A DNA stretch of 64,000 nucleotides, taken from assembly GCF_002973525.1 (NCBI RefSeq), contig NZ_PVEN01000003.1, positions 248,001-312,000 of the forward strand, read 5' to 3'. The DNA is from Paraburkholderia sp. BL21I4N1. Its GTDB lineage: Bacteria; Pseudomonadota; Gammaproteobacteria; Burkholderiales; Burkholderiaceae. Below the pieces are notes generated by a model that saw only the letters and a list, made by a program, of their open reading frames with translations, ran no database searches and was not told where the DNA came from. The position numbers and the translations under genes are program-made. This document shows, in pieces, positions 33,219 through 43,498 of the stretch; position 1 is the stretch's first letter, and each line of letters opens with the position of its first letter.

Positions 33219-35510
33219 TTACGAAGCGGCGCGCAGTGTCTTGGCGGCCGCCACCATGTTGGTCAGCGCCGGGATCACTTCTTCCCATTGACGCGTCTTC
33301 AGACCGCAGTCCGGATTCACCCACAGCCGTTGCGCCGGAATGCGCTCAGCGGCCTTCTTCATCAGTTGCACGATGTGCGCCTGGGTCGGGATGTTCGGCG
33401 AATGAATGTCGTACACGCCCGGGCCGATTTCGTTCGGATAGTTGAAGTTGTCGAATGCGTCGAGCAGCTCCATGTCCGAGCGCGAGGTCTCGATCGTGAT
33501 CACGTCGGCGTCCATGTCGGCGATCGACGCGATGATGTCGTTGAACTCCGAATAACACATATGGGTGTGGATCTGCGTTTCGTCGTCCACGCCGTTCGCC
33601 GTGATACGGAACGATTCAACCGCCCAGTCGAGGTATTCCTTCCACTGTGCCTTGCGCAGCGGCAAGCCTTCGCGCAAGGCGGCTTCGTCGATCTGGATGA
33701 CGCGCACGCCGGCCTTTTCGAGGTCGATCACTTCTTCGCGGATCGCCAGCGCGAGCTGGTAGCACGACACCGAACGCGGCTGATCGTCACGCACGAACGA
33801 CCAGTTCAGGATCGTGACCGGGCCGGTCAGCATGCCCTTCATCGGCTTGCTGGTGAGCGATTGCGCGTACTGGATCCAGTCGACCGTCATCGCCTTCGGA
33901 CGGCTGATGTCGCCGAACAGGATAGGCGGCTTCACGCAACGCGAGCCGTACGACTGCACCCAGCCGAACTGGCTGAACGCGTAGCCGTCGAGCTGTTCGC
34001 CGAAGTATTCGACCATGTCGTTACGCTCGGCTTCGCCATGCACCAGCACGTCGAGGCCCAAGGCTTCCTGCTCGCGCACACTGCGTTCGATCTCGGCGCG
34101 CATCGCGGTCTTGTAGCCGGCTTCGTCGAGCGCGCCGCTCTTGAACTGGCTGCGCGCCTGGCGGATTTCGCCGGTCTGCGGGAACGAGCCGATCGTCGTG
34201 GTCGGATACGCCGGCAGCTTCAGCAGCGCGGCCTGCTTATCGGCACGCGCCGGGTAAGGGTTCTTGCGTCGGCCGAGAGCCGGGTTGATGCTGGCGAGCG
34301 CTGCCTTGACGGCGGGGTTGTTGACGCGCGGCGAGGTTCGGCGTGCGGCGATGGCGGCGCTATTCGCGGCGAGCTCAGCCTTGACTGCGTCGCGGCCTCG
34401 ATTCAACGCGATGGCTAGCACCTTCAGTTCATCCAGTTTTTGCAGCGCGAAGGCGAGCCACGAGCGGATTTCGGCATCCAGCTTCTGTTCGCTTTCCAGA
34501 TCCACCGGCACATGCAGCAGCGAGCACGACGGCGCGATCCACAGGCGCTCGCCCAGTTGCCCGGCGACCGGTTCGAGCCAGTCGAGCACGCTCGTCAGAT
34601 CGGTCTTCCAGATGTTGCGGCCGTTGATCACGCCCAGCGACAGCACGCGGTCTTGCGGCAATTGCGCCATCACGGCGCCGACTTCGGCGCGTGCATTGAT
34701 CGCATCCAGATGCAGGCCTTGCACCGGCAGCTGGCAGACGAGCGGCAGGTTGCCGAGCAACTGGCCGAAGTAGGTGGCCAGCAGCAGCTTGACCTTGCCG
34801 TTGGCGAGCGCCTGGTAGGCGGTGACGACAGCCTGTTGCCATTCGGCGGACAGTTCGGTCACCAGGATCGGTTCGTCGATCTGCACCCATTCGACGCCTT
34901 GCGCGGCCAGCGCGGCCAGCAGTTCGGCGTAGACCGGCAGCAGGCGCGGCAGCAGAGCCAGCTTGTCGGAGTCGTCCTTGGCCTTGCCGAGCGCCAGATA
35001 TGTCACCGGGCCGACGATCACCGGCTTGACCTTGACGTTTTGCGCTCGCGCTTCGGCGAGCTGGTCCAGCAGACGCGACGGATCGAGCTTGAATTCGGTG
35101 CTCGCGTTGAATTCGGGGACGATGAAGTGATAGTTGGTGTCGAACCACTTCGTCATCTCGCCGGCCGCGACGCCGCCGCAGCACGCGCTGTGGTCTTCGG
35201 CGCCCTTGGCCGAACGGCCACGGGCGACGCGGAAGGCGTTGTCCAGCGCATCGCCGTGGAAACCTTGCACGCGCTCAGGCAAGTTGCCCAGCGTGAAGCT
35301 CATGTCCAGCACCTGGTCGTAGAACGCGAAATCGCCGGCGGCGGCGAGGCCGAGGTCGGCCTGATGCGCCCAGTGACGCTGACGCAATTGCGCGCCCAGC
35401 GCCTTCAGATCGTCGAGCGATGACTCGCCCTTCCAGTAGGATTCGAGCGCGAATTTCAACTCGCGCTTTGCGCCGATACGGGGAAAGCCCAGATTGTGTG
35501 TCGTTGCCAT
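33219..35510 (-). CDS. metE: Cobalamin-independent methionine synthase
   Basis: A 763-residue MetE of normal length: it transfers methyl from 5-methyltetrahydropteroyl-triglutamate to homocysteine. The N-terminal domain starts [20 protein letters not shown]. The C-terminal catalytic domain has [49 protein letters not shown] (zinc His and Cys) and [11 protein letters not shown] (second zinc Cys). It normally depends on MetR for activation; only a decayed metR tail lies upstream here. ATG 35510. Confidence 0.98.
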   Translation of the reverse strand: MATTHNLGFPRIGAKRELKFALESYWKGESSLDDLKALGAQLRQRHWAHQADLGLAAAGDFAFYDQVLDMSFTLGNLPERVQGFHGDALDNAFRVARGRSAKGAEDHSACCGGVAAGEMTKWFDTNYHFIVPEFNASTEFKLDPSRLLDQLAEARAQNVKVKPVIVGPVTYLALGKAKDDSDKLALLPRLLPVYAELLAALAAQGVEWVQIDEPILVTELSAEWQQAVVTAYQALANGKVKLLLATYFGQLLGNLPLVCQLPVQGLHLDAINARAEVGAVMAQLPQDRVLSLGVINGRNIWKTDLTSVLDWLEPVAGQLGERLWIAPSCSLLHVPVDLESEQKLDAEIRSWLAFALQKLDELKVLAIALNRGRDAVKAELAANSAAIAARRTSPRVNNPAVKAALASINPALGRRKNPYPARADKQAALLKLPAYPTTTIGSFPQTGEIRQARSQFKSGALDEAGYKTAMRAEIERSVREQEALGLDVLVHGEAERNDMVEYFGEQLDGYAFSQFGWVQSYGSRCVKPPILFGDISRPKAMTVDWIQYAQSLTSKPMKGMLTGPVTILNWSFVRDDQPRSVSCYQLALAIREEVIDLEKAGVRVIQIDEAALREGLPLRKAQWKEYLDWAVESFRITANGVDDETQIHTHMCYSEFNDIIASIADMDADVITIETSRSDMELLDAFDNFNYPNEIGPGVYDIHSPNIPTQAHIVQLMKKAAERIPAQRLWVNPDCGLKTRQWEEVIPALTNMVAAAKTLRAAS

Positions 35511-35574
35511 CGTGTCGCCTCGGTTCGGTCAGTTGCAGATGTCATTCCGGATGCGTGGATCCTATAGGCGGTCG

Positions 35575-35601
35575 TTCATGAAGTAAAATGGTGATAATTC
35601 A
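35575..35601. promoter_or_regulatory. MetR-like half sites in the metE upstream region
   Basis: TTCATGAA at 35575-35582 and TGATAATTCA at 35592-35601 resemble the TGAA/TTCA halves of MetR sites, although neither fits the full TGAA-N5-TTCA spacing. They lie 65-90 bp before metE. A CTATAG at 35562-35567 may be part of the metE -10 on the minus strand. Confidence 0.4.
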
Positions 35602-35639
35602 ACGAACCATTAGCTTTGTTCATGTATGGCCGTGCTTGA

Positions 35640-35918
35640 GACAAGGCGATCGAAACCACCGATATCATGTTGCAGAGGGTGGCGAGCGGCCGCGGCGTCG
35701 CCACGTTGCCGCGCTGGCTGGTTGAAGCGTATGCGGGCTCGATGAACCTCGTGCCGGTGCGGCTGGCGCGGCTGGCGCGGCTGGGGCGCAAGGGCATCGC
35801 CAGGCAGATTTTTCTTGGCGCGCGGGAAACCGATATCGAAGTCGACTATCTGAAGGCTTTTGTCGATCTGGCGCGCAAGCCGGAAACGGCCTTGAATGAC
35901 CAGGAGGAAATACCATGA
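35640..35918 (+). pseudogene. metR: metR remnant (C-terminal part of the MetR regulator)
   Basis: The open frame 35640-35918 encodes IETTDIMLQRVASGRGVATL then PRWLVEAYAG and KGIARQIFLGARETDIEVDY, which matches the C-terminal part of MetR (compare the [20 protein letters not shown] block of the enteric protein). The helix-turn-helix and most of the effector domain are absent: a TGA at 35637-35639 precedes the remnant, and the roughly 130 bp to metE have no DNA-binding sequence. Divergent metR beside metE is the usual arrangement, so this is a large 5' deletion. It might still be translated from ATG 35667 (83 residues) and couple to the next small frame, whose ATG overlaps its stop. Confidence 0.75.
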
Positions 35919-36082
35919 CGCAGTCTCTGGATCGCAAGCCGCTCGGCTTGCCTAACGCACATAGAAAAGTCCTGCCCCCTTCGTGCTGCGCGCCATGCGT
36001 TGGCGAAGTCATGGAAGCGGCTTCGGCGTCGATTTCGGCATCGGCTCTGTCGGATGTCGATCCGGCTTCGTCGTCTAGCTAA
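35915..36082 (+). CDS. Small 55-residue protein with SCCAPC motif, unknown
   Basis: ATG 35915 overlaps the metR-remnant stop (ATGA) and has one of the strongest Shine-Dalgarno sites in the window, AGGAGG at 35902-35907 with seven bases to the ATG. The 55-residue product has a basic N-terminus (LDRKPLGLPNAHRKVL), a central PPSCCAPCVGE with three clustered Cys, and a Ser/Ala/Asp-rich tail. I do not recognise it. The HD-hydrolase gene starts 11 bp after its stop, so the two are probably cotranslated. Possible roles are a metal-binding peptide, a partner of the HD enzyme or a modified-peptide precursor; none is shown. It could also be a chance frame. Confidence 0.5.
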   Translation: MTQSLDRKPLGLPNAHRKVLPPSCCAPCVGEVMEAASASISASALSDVDPASSSS

Positions 36083-36093
36083 CCGGAAGTCGG

Positions 36094-37392
36094 ATGCCCA
36101 TGCTGCTGCGCGATCCTATCCATGGCGATATCGAACTGAGCCGTCTCGAGACCGCGGTCGTCGACCTGCCGGTCATGCAACGGCTGCGCGGTATCAAGCA
36201 ACTGGGCACCGCGCACCTCGTCTATCCGGGCGCGCTGCATACGCGTTTCGATCACTCGATCGGCGTCTGCGCGGTCGCGCATCAAATCGTCGAGAGCTTG
36301 CGGCGCTCAGGGCTTTCCATCTCCGCCGAACTGGAAGACGCGATCGGCGTCGCGGCCTTGCTTCACGATGTCACGCACGTGCCGTTCGGTCACACGCTCG
36401 AAGACGAGCGTCGGTTGTTCGCGCGGCACGACAAAGGGTCGCGTCTCGCGGACATGTTTGCCGGAGAACTTGGCGCGGCGTTAAGTCGCCTCGGTATTCG
36501 CGATGTGGTGGGCGGGCTGCTTGGTTTGTCGTCGCCGGAAAGCGTGCCGCGCTGGGCGCAAGACATTGTGTCGGGCAGCATCGACGCCGATCTTCTCGAC
36601 TATCTGCGGCGCGACAGTTTCTTCGCTGGCCTTTCGCAGAATTACGACGACCGGATTTTCCGCTGCTTCGCCGAGCACGCCGACCGGTTGGTGATCCGGC
36701 TCGCCCGACATGGCATGGACCGGCCGGACGCGCGCTCCGAAATCATTGGCGTGTTGCGACTGCGGTATTACCTCACCGAGCGCGTCTACTATCACCACAC
36801 CAAAGTGGTCGCGGGCGCGATGATTTCGAAGTCGGTGGAGATCGCGCTCGATCACGGCGTGCTGGCCGAAAGCGATTTGCTCGAACTCAACGACTGGACA
36901 CTGCTGGATCGTCTCGCGCGGTGTGGCATCGCGGACGCTGCCGCGCTTGCCCGGCGCACGCTGAATCGCGATCTGCTCAAGCGCGGCTACGTGGTGTCGG
37001 GGCGCAGCGTGCCGCTGGAACTGCGCAAGGAGTGGGTGAGCCGCTACCATGTGTCGCGTGCGCAGCGCGCGGCAGTGGAAAAAGAACTGGCGGACAAGTT
37101 AGGCCTGCCGTTCGCGGATGTGGTCTTGTACTGTCCCGCGCTTTCCGCGATGAAGGAAGCCGCCGTGCCGGTTGAAACCAGTCGCGGGCTGGAGTTGCTG
37201 AACGACGCCGGCAGCGGCGCGTTCGCGGAGATCGGTGCGTTGCAGGACCGGTATGCGGATCTCTGGCGGTTTTATGTGTTCGTCCCGGCCGATGCGGTCG
37301 CGCGGGCCGGGGCGATTGCGGGTGAGATGTTCCAGACTCCGTGCGAGTTGGGTGCAAATAAAAACTCGACCTCGGCGCGCCACGATAGATAG
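36094..37392 (+). CDS. HD-domain phosphohydrolase (dGTPase/SAMHD1-like)
   Basis: A 432-residue protein with the N-terminal LLRDPIHGDIELSRLE and VMQRLRGIKQLG blocks of SAMHD1-like hydrolases. The metal site reads HTRFDHSIGVCAVAHQ, then LLHDVTHVPFGHTLED with the HD pair, and a later Asp in SIDADLLDYLRRD. This fold removes triphosphate from dNTPs or acts on other phosphoesters; members away from known pathways have varied substrates. The gene follows the 55-residue frame with an 11-bp gap. The C-terminal 30-40 residues are not obviously conserved. An alternative ATG lies two codons in. Confidence 0.87.
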   Translation: MPMLLRDPIHGDIELSRLETAVVDLPVMQRLRGIKQLGTAHLVYPGALHTRFDHSIGVCAVAHQIVESLRRSGLSISAELEDAIGVAALLHDVTHVPFGHTLEDERRLFARHDKGSRLADMFAGELGAALSRLGIRDVVGGLLGLSSPESVPRWAQDIVSGSIDADLLDYLRRDSFFAGLSQNYDDRIFRCFAEHADRLVIRLARHGMDRPDARSEIIGVLRLRYYLTERVYYHHTKVVAGAMISKSVEIALDHGVLAESDLLELNDWTLLDRLARCGIADAAALARRTLNRDLLKRGYVVSGRSVPLELRKEWVSRYHVSRAQRAAVEKELADKLGLPFADVVLYCPALSAMKEAAVPVETSRGLELLNDAGSGAFAEIGALQDRYADLWRFYVFVPADAVARAGAIAGEMFQTPCELGANKNSTSARHDR

Positions 37393-37404
37393 CGCCAAAA
37401 CCGC

Positions 37405-37746
37405 TCACGCGCCGTGTATGGGCCAATACAGTCCGAGCACCGTGCCGAGGACAATAATGGTTAGCACGGTGGCCGTGATCGCGCTGAACATGTAGTCGCG
37501 TTCTCGCAGGAAGATAAACAGCATCATCGCCAGGCGTAGTACAGGCAGCATGATAAATAGTGCAATGCCGGCCGTCACGACGCTAGTGCCTGACGGCAAC
37601 CGTGAAGCCGTTGCGGCCAGATGACCATCCATCAGTTTCAGCGCGAGTCCCACGGTAATCACCGCCGACGAGAACCAGGTGCCATGGTGGAACAGGCTGG
37701 CGAGCATGCCTTCGAGCCGTTTTGTTTCCAGCGCGGCGGTGTTCAT
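37405..37746 (-). CDS. DUF1634 family membrane protein
   Basis: A 113-residue protein with three hydrophobic helices (TWFSSAVITVGLALKL; SVVTAGIALFIMLPVLRLAM; YMFSAITATVLTIIVLGTVL). The GIALFIMLPVLRLAMMLFIF block fits the DUF1634 family, commonly encoded next to TauE/SafE exporters as here. The start overlaps the exporter stop by four bases (ATGA at 37743-37746), indicating coupling. It is probably an accessory subunit of the exporter; activity unknown. Confidence 0.8.
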   Translation of the reverse strand: MNTAALETKRLEGMLASLFHHGTWFSSAVITVGLALKLMDGHLAATASRLPSGTSVVTAGIALFIMLPVLRLAMMLFIFLRERDYMFSAITATVLTIIVLGTVLGLYWPIHGA

Positions 37747-38609
37747 GCCGGATCTCCAAAAAGGTGGAAGCCGAAAGCGGTAAGAAGCATCAACGCGGCG
37801 AGTGCGACGAGTACGGCGACAAACAATACGCGGAGCTTCTCGCTGGATACCCGCATGAGGATGCGTGCGCCTAGCACCGAACCTGCAACCGAACCCAGCA
37901 CGACCGGGCCCGCGATGGACGGGACGATGTCGCCGCGCATGAAATAGGCCCCCGCACTGGCGGCCGCCGTCACCCCGATCATGAAATTGGACGTGGCGGA
38001 CGACACCTTGATCGGCAGACGCAGGGCGGTGTCCATGGCCGGAATCTTGAGCACCCCGCTGCCTATACCGAGCAGGGCCGAGATGAGACCCGCGCCGTAC
38101 ATCAGCGTCATGCCCATCGGCACACGCTGCACCTGGTAGGCCACCTCACGCCCAAGCGCGCGGTCGGGATAGCTTCCATGTAGTTTCAACGTATTGGCCC
38201 AACCAGTGCCACCTGCATTCTTGTTGACCGTGCCGACTGGGTCCACGCGTCGTGCCATCATCTGCCTGGCGGAGACGACAAGTACAGCTGCAAACAGAAA
38301 ATATAGATAGGATGCCGGAACAATGCCGACCAGAAAAACACCGGTCAGTGCGCCCAACGTGGTCGCCGTTTCCAGCACGACCGCCAGCCGCACGTTGGTC
38401 AGGCTGCCTTTCAGGAAGGACGCAGCGCTGCCGCACGAGCAGGCGATCACCGAGACGATGCTCGCGCCGATGGCGGTATGAATGTCGATGCCGCCGAACG
38501 TCGTCAGGATCGGCACGATGAAGATGCCGCTCGCCATGCCAAGCATGCCGCCAAGCGCGCTGGCACCCACCGACACGGCGAACAGCCACAAGCCGAAATC
38601 AGGGTGCAC
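37743..38609 (-). CDS. TauE/SafE-family anion exporter
   Basis: A 288-residue protein with about eight membrane helices in two repeats, the first with GGMLGMASGIFIVPILTTFG and the second with ALLGIGSGVLKIPAMDTALR, the paired Gly-rich motifs of this family. Members export sulfite, sulfoacetate or other organic anions. The GTG at 38609 lies five bases after GGAGGT and one base after the GntR stop, so regulator, exporter and DUF1634 protein form one operon. Substrate not inferable. Confidence 0.9.
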   Translation of the reverse strand: MHPDFGLWLFAVSVGASALGGMLGMASGIFIVPILTTFGGIDIHTAIGASIVSVIACSCGSAASFLKGSLTNVRLAVVLETATTLGALTGVFLVGIVPASYLYFLFAAVLVVSARQMMARRVDPVGTVNKNAGGTGWANTLKLHGSYPDRALGREVAYQVQRVPMGMTLMYGAGLISALLGIGSGVLKIPAMDTALRLPIKVSSATSNFMIGVTAAASAGAYFMRGDIVPSIAGPVVLGSVAGSVLGARILMRVSSEKLRVLFVAVLVALAALMLLTAFGFHLFGDPA

Positions 38610-38610
38610 G

Positions 38611-39363
38611 TCAGACCTCCGTTGTGTTCGTTCTTCGCCGGGCCAGACGGGTTACAAAGCGGACCATGTCGCCGCGGTAATAGAGTTTTTCGTAGTCGAC
38701 TGGCCGGGCATCCGCGGAATAGGCGGTTCGCTCGACCAGAAAGATCGGACTGCCCGCGTCGATACCCAAGGCAGCCGCGATGTCTTCTTGCGCCAGTACC
38801 GCTTCCAGGCGGTACTCAGCCTCCACCAACGGCATGCCGTACTTCTGCTCTAGCAGCGCGAAGATCGGCTCGACCGACAGGTCGTGGGTAACGACCTTGT
38901 CGCCAAGCTCGCGCGGCAGATAGGTTTCGTCGAACGATGTCGGCACACCGTCGGCGAGACGAACGCGTTGAATCCTGACCACGAGCGTACCGGGCGCAAG
39001 CGCAAGGTGACGAGCGACGGAACTGTCGGCCGCGACGACCCGCTTGTCGATCAGGCGAGCGGTAGGTGTTCGTCCAAGCGCCTGCATGTCCTCGACGAAA
39101 CCGCTGAGTTCGGTCAATTCCTGGGTGATCCTGGGCTGGGCGACGAAGGTGCCCTTGCCGCGGCGGATTTCAATCAGCCCGCGCGTTGCCAGGTTCTGGA
39201 TCGCCTTGCGAACCGTCGTGCGGCTAACGTCGAAGCGCTGGATCAGGCTATCTTCCGGAGGAAGCTGACTGCCGGGCGGCAGGCTGCCGTCGGCAATGCT
39301 CGATGCAAGCACGGCCTCGACCTTGGCATAGAGCGGAAGGGAATGATTGTCATCGGAGAGCAT
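38611..39363 (-). CDS. GntR-family regulator (HutC subfamily, UTRA domain)
   Basis: A 250-residue protein with an N-terminal winged helix (KVEAVLASSIADGSLPPGSQ, then FDVSRTTVRKAIQNLATRGL) and a C-terminal UTRA ligand domain (RIQRVRLADGVPTSFDETYL, EYRLEAVLAQEDIAAALGI). HutC-type members bind small carboxylates, sugars or amino-acid derivatives. It is the first gene of the exporter operon and has an inverted repeat just upstream of its ATG, consistent with autoregulation. Confidence 0.93.
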   Translation of the reverse strand: MLSDDNHSLPLYAKVEAVLASSIADGSLPPGSQLPPEDSLIQRFDVSRTTVRKAIQNLATRGLIEIRRGKGTFVAQPRITQELTELSGFVEDMQALGRTPTARLIDKRVVAADSSVARHLALAPGTLVVRIQRVRLADGVPTSFDETYLPRELGDKVVTHDLSVEPIFALLEQKYGMPLVEAEYRLEAVLAQEDIAAALGIDAGSPIFLVERTAYSADARPVDYEKLYYRGDMVRFVTRLARRRTNTTEV

Positions 39364-39366
39364 GAC

Positions 39367-39396
39367 GACATAGTGACGTAATGATGTCCCTATGTC
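39367..39396. promoter_or_regulatory. Probable GntR operator
   Basis: A perfect inverted repeat GACATAG (39367-39373) and CTATGTC (39390-39396) with 16 bases between, immediately upstream of the GntR gene. Inner GACGT and GTC halves may form a nested site. Likely autoregulatory operator of the exporter operon. Confidence 0.5.
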
Positions 39397-39410
39397 AAAC
39401 GCGTTTGCCT

Positions 39411-39592
39411 GAATGGCGGATCAACTGGCATCATGTTTTCGAACTCCGCGAGCGTTATTGCCGGATTCAAAAGGCCGCTGCCGCCAGGAGCGACCCTGGG
39501 TCGGACTGGCGTGTGCGACCCAGCAGCGCAGTGACTTATTCGATAAGCCATTGTTTGTTAGGGTAAATGTTCGCTGTCTCGATCTTGCGCCC
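39411..39592 (+). pseudogene. Possible decayed LysR N-terminal fragment
   Basis: In one frame bases 39530-39592 read LFDKPLFVRVNVRCLDLAP, which resembles the end of a LysR DNA-binding domain (PLFVR, then LxLTPAG). In another frame upstream, RINWHHVFELRERY resembles a LysR start. No intact frame joins them. The rest of the 410-bp gap between the GntR gene and groES holds the GntR operator and the groES promoter with CIRCE. Confidence 0.3.
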
Positions 39593-39646
39593 TCGTCGCG
39601 ATGCACGCTGAAGCGAGTTCCGGCATCCCCTGCGCTATATCCCTTC

Positions 39647-39675
39647 TTGAATTTGTCACCACCCGTCCATATAAT
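39647..39675 (+). promoter_or_regulatory. groES-groEL promoter
   Basis: TTGAAT (39647-39652) and TATAAT (39670-39675) are separated by 17 bp, a near-consensus sigma-70 promoter. The CIRCE operator begins at the last base of the -10, so bound HrcA would block initiation. Confidence 0.88.
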
Positions 39676-39701
39676 TAGCACTCGCTGCACGAGAGTGCTA
39701 A
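39675..39701 (+). promoter_or_regulatory. CIRCE operator (HrcA binding site)
   Basis: Exact consensus: TTAGCACTC (39675-39683), nine-base spacer, GAGTGCTAA (39693-39701). It indicates heat-shock control of groESL by the repressor HrcA. Confidence 0.97.
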
Positions 39702-39773
39702 CAACATCGCCGGTTGGCTCCGCCAGCCGGGTTTTCTCAGCGTTCTTCAGTCTCAATCAAGAGAGGAGTATGT

Positions 39774-40064
39774 ATGAACCTTCGTCCTTTGCATGATCGC
39801 GTGATCGTCAAACGTCTGGATCAAGAAACCAAGACCGCGTCGGGCATCGTGATCCCCGAAGCCGCAGCAGAAAAGCCGGATCAAGGCGAAATTCTGGCAG
39901 TCGGCCCGGGCAAGCGTGACGACAAGGGCGCACAAATCGCGCTCGACGTGAAGGTCGGCGACCGCGTCCTGTTCGGCAAGTACGCAGGCCAGACCGTCAA
40001 GGTCGACGGCAACGAACTGCTCGTGATGCGCGAAGAAGACATCATGGCCGTGGTGCAGAAGTAA
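39774..40064 (+). CDS. groES: Co-chaperonin GroES
   Basis: A 96-residue GroES starting [20 protein letters not shown], with the mobile loop around [20 protein letters not shown] and the closing [16 protein letters not shown]. It caps GroEL during ATP-driven folding. ATG 39774 is preceded by GAGAGGAG at 39761-39768, and the leader carries CIRCE. groEL follows 61 bp downstream. Confidence 0.98.
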   Translation: MNLRPLHDRVIVKRLDQETKTASGIVIPEAAAEKPDQGEILAVGPGKRDDKGAQIALDVKVGDRVLFGKYAGQTVKVDGNELLVMREEDIMAVVQK

Positions 40065-40122
40065 GCGCAGGTCGCTACTTTTCCCGGTCATAAGTCATAT
40101 CCCAAAGAATTCAAGGAGTTAG

Positions 40123-41766
<1,644 letters not shown>

Positions 41767-41831
41767 TTTCGATTGGGCCTCGTCAGAGGCTCGGTTGGAA
41801 GACATGGGGAGGCACGCTGCGAGGCGTGCTT

Positions 41832-41875
41832 CCCAAAAGCAAAAACCCGCGGAAACGCGGGTTTTTGCTTTTGGG
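41832..41875 (+). terminator. Rho-independent terminator after groEL
   Basis: A perfect 20-bp stem (41832-41851 with 41856-41875) around a GAAA tetraloop, with T-tracts inside the 3' arm. It is unusually long, fitting a highly transcribed operon. Confidence 0.9.
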
Positions 41876-41907
41876 GCGAGGGAAGAAGGCGGGCTCGCGC
41901 GGCGCGG

Positions 41908-41937
41908 AAAAAGAAAAGCCCGCACGAATGCGGGCTT
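41908..41937 (-). terminator. Rho-independent terminator of thiD (minus strand)
   Basis: A 9-bp stem (41916-41924 with 41929-41937) around a four-base loop. Read on the minus strand it is followed by TTTTCTTTTT (41917 down to 41908), an intrinsic terminator for thiD that backs onto the groEL terminator. Confidence 0.8.
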
Positions 41938-42021
41938 CTAGTGATTGTGTGGGGAGCTAACGTTGCAAACGCATCTCGACAGCAGCGATAAACGCTAACG
42001 CCCGGCGGCAGCGGGCAGCGT

Positions 42022-42882
42022 TTAATGCCGCGCTTCGCCCGGCGTGGCACCCTTGCCGGCCGTTGGCGGCGTCTCGTCGTCGCTGCTGCGCGCCCAGAAG
42101 AAACGATCCGGCAGATACGCCCCCATGCCTGGCCGGAACGCATTGCGCACGGCTTGATACAGATACTCCTGCGCCTCGCGTACCGCCTCGGCAGGCTCTT
42201 GCCCGTTCGCCAGCAACGCGGCGATCGCCGCGCCCAACGTGTCCGTCAAGCCCATGATTCGATGGCTGCCGCGATCCCACGTGTCCTGGCGCAACTGGCC
42301 GTCTTCGCTGAACAGCGTATTCACGAGCCGGTGCGTGCCGGTTTCCGTCGACAGAATGTATTCGCAGCCTTGCGACAGCAGGTGCGAGATCGCCGCGTCC
42401 AACGTTGGCGACTCGGCGTCGCCGTCGGGCTGGGCCAGCGCGAGCAGCGTGGTGGCATCCGCAACCAGCAGCGTGGTTTGCGGCGCGAGCAGGTCGGCGA
42501 TCGCCTCGCGCAGTTCGTCGGCGGCGAGCACGTGTTCGTCGTCGAGCGTGAAATCGGGGGCGAGAATCAGCGGAATGTCGTCGTAGTCGGCGACCACTTC
42601 GGCGATCGCGCTCACCACTTCGGCGCGCGTGCAGGCGCCGACTTTGAATGCGGCGATCGGCATATCTTCCAGCAGCATGCGCGCCTGAGTCGCGACGACT
42701 TCAGGATCGAGTCCGGTGACCTCGTCGCAGCTGGCCGAGTCGCGCACGGTGTAGCCCGTGAGCACGGAGACGCCATGGCAGCCCATGCTGGCAAGGGTCA
42801 TCAGGTCGGCCTGCAGGCCGGAGCCGCCGGTGGGATCGGAGAGGCCGAAGGTGAGGACGATCGGAGGCGTATCGCTGGGCAT
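42022..42882 (-). CDS. thiD: Hydroxymethylpyrimidine/phosphomethylpyrimidine kinase
   Basis: ATG 42882 gives 286 residues; an in-frame TTG at 42894 would add four. The ribokinase-fold start VLTFGLSDPTGGSGLQADLM and VLTGYTVRDSASCDEV are the ThiD substrate-binding blocks. The C-terminal region has GLTDTLGAAIAALLANGQEP, where ThiD normally has the anion-hole GTGCTLSAA, so this motif is altered. It phosphorylates the thiamine pyrimidine precursor twice. The gene stands alone between groEL and rubredoxin. Confidence 0.88.
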   Translation of the reverse strand: MPSDTPPIVLTFGLSDPTGGSGLQADLMTLASMGCHGVSVLTGYTVRDSASCDEVTGLDPEVVATQARMLLEDMPIAAFKVGACTRAEVVSAIAEVVADYDDIPLILAPDFTLDDEHVLAADELREAIADLLAPQTTLLVADATTLLALAQPDGDAESPTLDAAISHLLSQGCEYILSTETGTHRLVNTLFSEDGQLRQDTWDRGSHRIMGLTDTLGAAIAALLANGQEPAEAVREAQEYLYQAVRNAFRPGMGAYLPDRFFWARSSDDETPPTAGKGATPGEARH

Positions 42883-43173
42883 GAAAATTTGCAAAAAGGA
42901 GCTAAATTTGGGCGCGGACCATGCGCTATTGGCTCAATTATGCGGCCTAAACCGTTGCGAGGGCGTTTTTTCGCACGCCTGCGCGCGTGGTTGTGTGTGA
43001 GCGCCCGCGCCGGTGCGGCAAGCCGCCGCAACCGCGTTTTTGAGCCGACGCAAACAGCATAAGCAAAGGCTGCCGCGCGCTACGCTTGCGCGTTTCTGAT
43101 TGCTAGGCATTGGGGCGGCAACACGGTACCATCATGGCTCCCGTTTCCACGGACTCTACTGCGCGACACAAGA

Positions 43174-43344
43174 ATGGAATATCAAAGCTGGATGTGCCTG
43201 ATTTGCGGCTGGATTTACGACGAAGAAGCCGGCCTGCCGGACGAAGGCATTGCGCCGGGCACCCGCTGGGCGGACGTTCCCATTAACTGGACTTGCCCGG
43301 AATGTGGCGCGCGCAAGGAAGACTTCGAGATGGTCCAGATCTGA
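43174..43344 (+). CDS. Rubredoxin
   Basis: A 56-residue protein starting MEYQSWMCLICGWIYDEEAG and ending with TCPECGARKEDFEMVQI. The two CxxCG pairs (CLICG, CPECG) bind one iron in the classic rubredoxin fold, and the acidic middle (GLPDEGIAPGTRWADVP) is conserved. It is an electron carrier. ATG 43174 lies on the opposite strand to thiD across a 291-bp gap in which I see no other gene. A weak hairpin at 43359-43383 follows. Confidence 0.97.
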   Translation: MEYQSWMCLICGWIYDEEAGLPDEGIAPGTRWADVPINWTCPECGARKEDFEMVQI

Positions 43345-43498
43345 GGTTGCGATCCGGCGGCGCGCAATGTCATCGAGCGCGCCGTTGGTGTCCTTCCGCC
43401 GCGGTAATCTGTCATTGTCCTGTCACCGGTTCGCGCGCTAGCCGAGCAGTCAGCGTGCGGCGCGAAGCGGCGGCCCGTCAGCTTCCTGTCGCCCGCTC

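Noticed and set aside
43359..43383. Hairpin after rubredoxin as an intrinsic terminator
   Set aside because: GC-rich 7-bp stem with an 11-base loop but no T-run; only mentioned in the rubredoxin entry.
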